From Chlorobaculum sp. MV4-Y (lineage in GTDB: Bacteria > Bacteroidota > Chlorobiia > Chlorobiales > Chlorobiaceae), in contig NZ_CP104202.1 in assembly GCF_025244685.1 (NCBI RefSeq), positions 684,323 to 748,322 on the forward strand: a DNA stretch of 64,000 nt, read 5' to 3'. Shown here one piece after another: positions 62,988 to 64,000 of the stretch (positions within the stretch are counted from its first letter, which is position 1; each line of letters begins with the position of its first letter). A program made the position numbers and the translations under genes. The notes under the pieces are model-generated. The model was not told where the DNA came from. It worked only from the letters and a program-made list of their open reading frames with translations, and did no database searches.

Positions 62988-63637
62988 GGCTTGGCTGGTT
63001 TGTAGGTTCTGGTGATGCTGCCGGGTGAGCGGCGGTAGATGTAGCTCTCCGGCTGGTCGATTTTCAGGACGCGGTGTTGTTCCGAGGCGCGTTCCCAGAG
63101 GTCGGTGTCCTCGGCGTAGTCGAGCGCCCGGAATCCGCCGATGTCGAGGAACAGCTCGCGCCGCCCGAACATCGTCGCTCCGGCGATGCACTCCCTGACG
63201 TGAATCAGTTTTTCCGGATTGTTGCGATCCCGCACCCACGGGTCGCCCTCGCAGACAAATCCGCCCGAAAGCAGGCTGGTCTCAGGCATCGATTCGAGCA
63301 GGTGGAACCGCGATTCGAGGTGCTCCGGCAGGTAGAGGTCGTCGCTGTCGAGAAAAGTGGCGTAGCGACCGAAAGCGGCCTGAATTCCGGCATTCCGCGA
63401 CAGGGCAGCCTTGCGGTTCCGGTGCTTCATGTAGCGGATGTTGGCGTGCTGGTTGAGGTATCCGTTCACGATCTCGAAGGTTTCATCCGAACTGCCGTCG
63501 TCCACGACGATCAGCTCCCACTCCGTGAAGCTTTGCGCAACGACGCTCCCGATGGCCTCGGCAAGCAGCGGGGCGCGGTCGAAGGTTGGCAGGATGACCG
63601 AGATGGCGGGGCGGATGTCGAAGTGTGGCGTCTGCAT
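62984..63637 (-). CDS. Family 2 glycosyltransferase
   Basis: A 217-residue GT-A protein: SVILPTFDRAPLLAEAIGSVVAQSFTEWELIVVDDGSSDETFEIV (nucleotide-binding part), then NAGIQAAFGRYATFLDSDDLYLPEHL with the metal-binding DSDD. It transfers a sugar to an unknown acceptor. The C-terminal part is short, with no membrane helices. It precedes the LOG gene with a 4-base overlap and follows chlG by about 80 bases. Confidence 0.92.
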   Translation of the reverse strand: MQTPHFDIRPAISVILPTFDRAPLLAEAIGSVVAQSFTEWELIVVDDGSSDETFEIVNGYLNQHANIRYMKHRNRKAALSRNAGIQAAFGRYATFLDSDDLYLPEHLESRFHLLESMPETSLLSGGFVCEGDPWVRDRNNPEKLIHVRECIAGATMFGRRELFLDIGGFRALDYAEDTDLWERASEQHRVLKIDQPESYIYRRSPGSITRTYKPAKP

Positions 63638-63714
63638 GGGCGATTTTCAAGGTTCTCCGACGAGCTGTACGAAGATTTCGCGCGAGCGGGGGCGGTTGGT
63701 GTGATCGCTGTAAA

Positions 63715-64000
63715 TCACGGGTTGACCGATTTGATGGCGAAGGCGCACACCATCATGCCCGCAACGAGGAAGTTCTGGGCGATGGCGTTGTAGCGCACGT
63801 CCATCGTTCGCGGCGAGCGCACGAGGCTGAATTGCAGGAAAAACTGCGGTACGACGAGCGCCGCCGTTACCCATCCGTAGGTCGCTTCGCCGATCATGAA
63901 CATGTAGCCCGCCGCCATGAGCTGGCCGAGGTCGATCAGCATCGCCGCGATCAGTGCCGCCTTGCGTTCGCCGAAGACTGCCGGAAGGGTGTGGATGCCG
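63715..64000 (-). CDS. chlG: Chlorophyll synthase, C-terminal part (partial; probable ChlG)
   Basis: The frame continues past the right edge. Visible residues begin GIHTLPAVFGERKAALIAAML and go on to IDLGQLMAAGYMF, FFLQFSLVRSPRTMDVRYNAIAQNFLVAGMMVCAFAI. This matches the end of UbiA-family chlorophyll synthases (G.qt.PvmFG..rAa, Q......l...p...DV.Y.asAQpFLV.GM). Green sulfur bacteria have BchG, BchK and ChlG. Context (about 25 genes from bchH, as I remember for ChlG of C. tepidum) favours ChlG, which esterifies Chl a. The N-terminal half is outside the window. Confidence 0.8.
   Translation of the reverse strand, partial: GIHTLPAVFGERKAALIAAMLIDLGQLMAAGYMFMIGEATYGWVTAALVVPQFFLQFSLVRSPRTMDVRYNAIAQNFLVAGMMVCAFAIKSVNP

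Overview
The window is a chromosomal segment of a green sulfur bacterium, most likely a Chlorobaculum species. The evidence is pigment genes specific to this group: a radical-SAM methylase matching BchR (2127-3533), a contiguous magnesium-chelatase set bchI-bchD-bchH (25982-33190), and the 3' part of a chlorophyll-synthase gene (63715-64000). Gene order from bchR to the chelatase to the chlorophyll synthase agrees with what I remember of C. tepidum. The species call is inference, not the result of a search.

Layout. 1-3.5 kb: end of an unknown gene, a ZIP metal transporter, a secreted Tyr/Arg-rich protein, bchR. 3.8-12.6 kb: a mostly minus-strand housekeeping block (MenI-like thioesterase, tRNA-Gly and tRNA-Met, ispD, queA, a HAD-GH65 fusion beside a phosphatase-like HAD protein, tmk, a frameshifted alpha/beta hydrolase). 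12.8-24.3 kb: small envelope proteins, an SDR, a large paralogue of the secreted Tyr/Arg-rich protein, an ABC-F ATPase, an AlkD-like protein, a prolyl oligopeptidase, a flavodoxin-like protein, rluD. 24.4-33.2 kb: lpd, then bchI, bchD (4-bp overlap) and bchH after a 355-bp gap. 33.3-36.6 kb: a DUF1615 lipoprotein, guaB, and three consecutive tRNA-Ser genes.

36.6-44.3 kb is patchy: a STAS-like protein, remnants of umuDC, a CAP-domain protein, a pentapeptide protein, a hybrid histidine kinase, remnants of a UbiA prenyltransferase operon, an SDR with His in place of the catalytic Tyr, and an alkylguanine transferase. 44.4-50.3 kb is an RND efflux operon (adaptor, pump, outer-membrane factor). 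52.1-56.0 kb is the clearest accessory region: an intact IS3-family element, the tail of an alpha/beta hydrolase, an AT-rich PEGA lipoprotein and a truncated receiver domain next to tRNA-Val, bracketed by two related small hydrophobic proteins. 56-64 kb has a thioredoxin-domain protein broken at a G8 tract, an MsrB-MsrA lipoprotein, a DUF134/NifX-type pair whose promoter overlaps the preceding terminator, an alcohol dehydrogenase, a LOG-family protein, a glycosyltransferase and the partial chlorophyll synthase.

The bchI/bchD/bchH products insert Mg into protoporphyrin IX, BchR methylates the BChl c/d ring, and ChlG attaches the isoprenoid tail of Chl a. The most notable non-routine content is the large number of decayed genes (six loci), the paired small hydrophobic proteins flanking the accessory region, the overlapping terminator/promoter/operator at 59.3 kb, and mutually exclusive hairpins in front of tRNA-Gly. 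I found no CRISPR array, phage module or clearly new multi-gene system.
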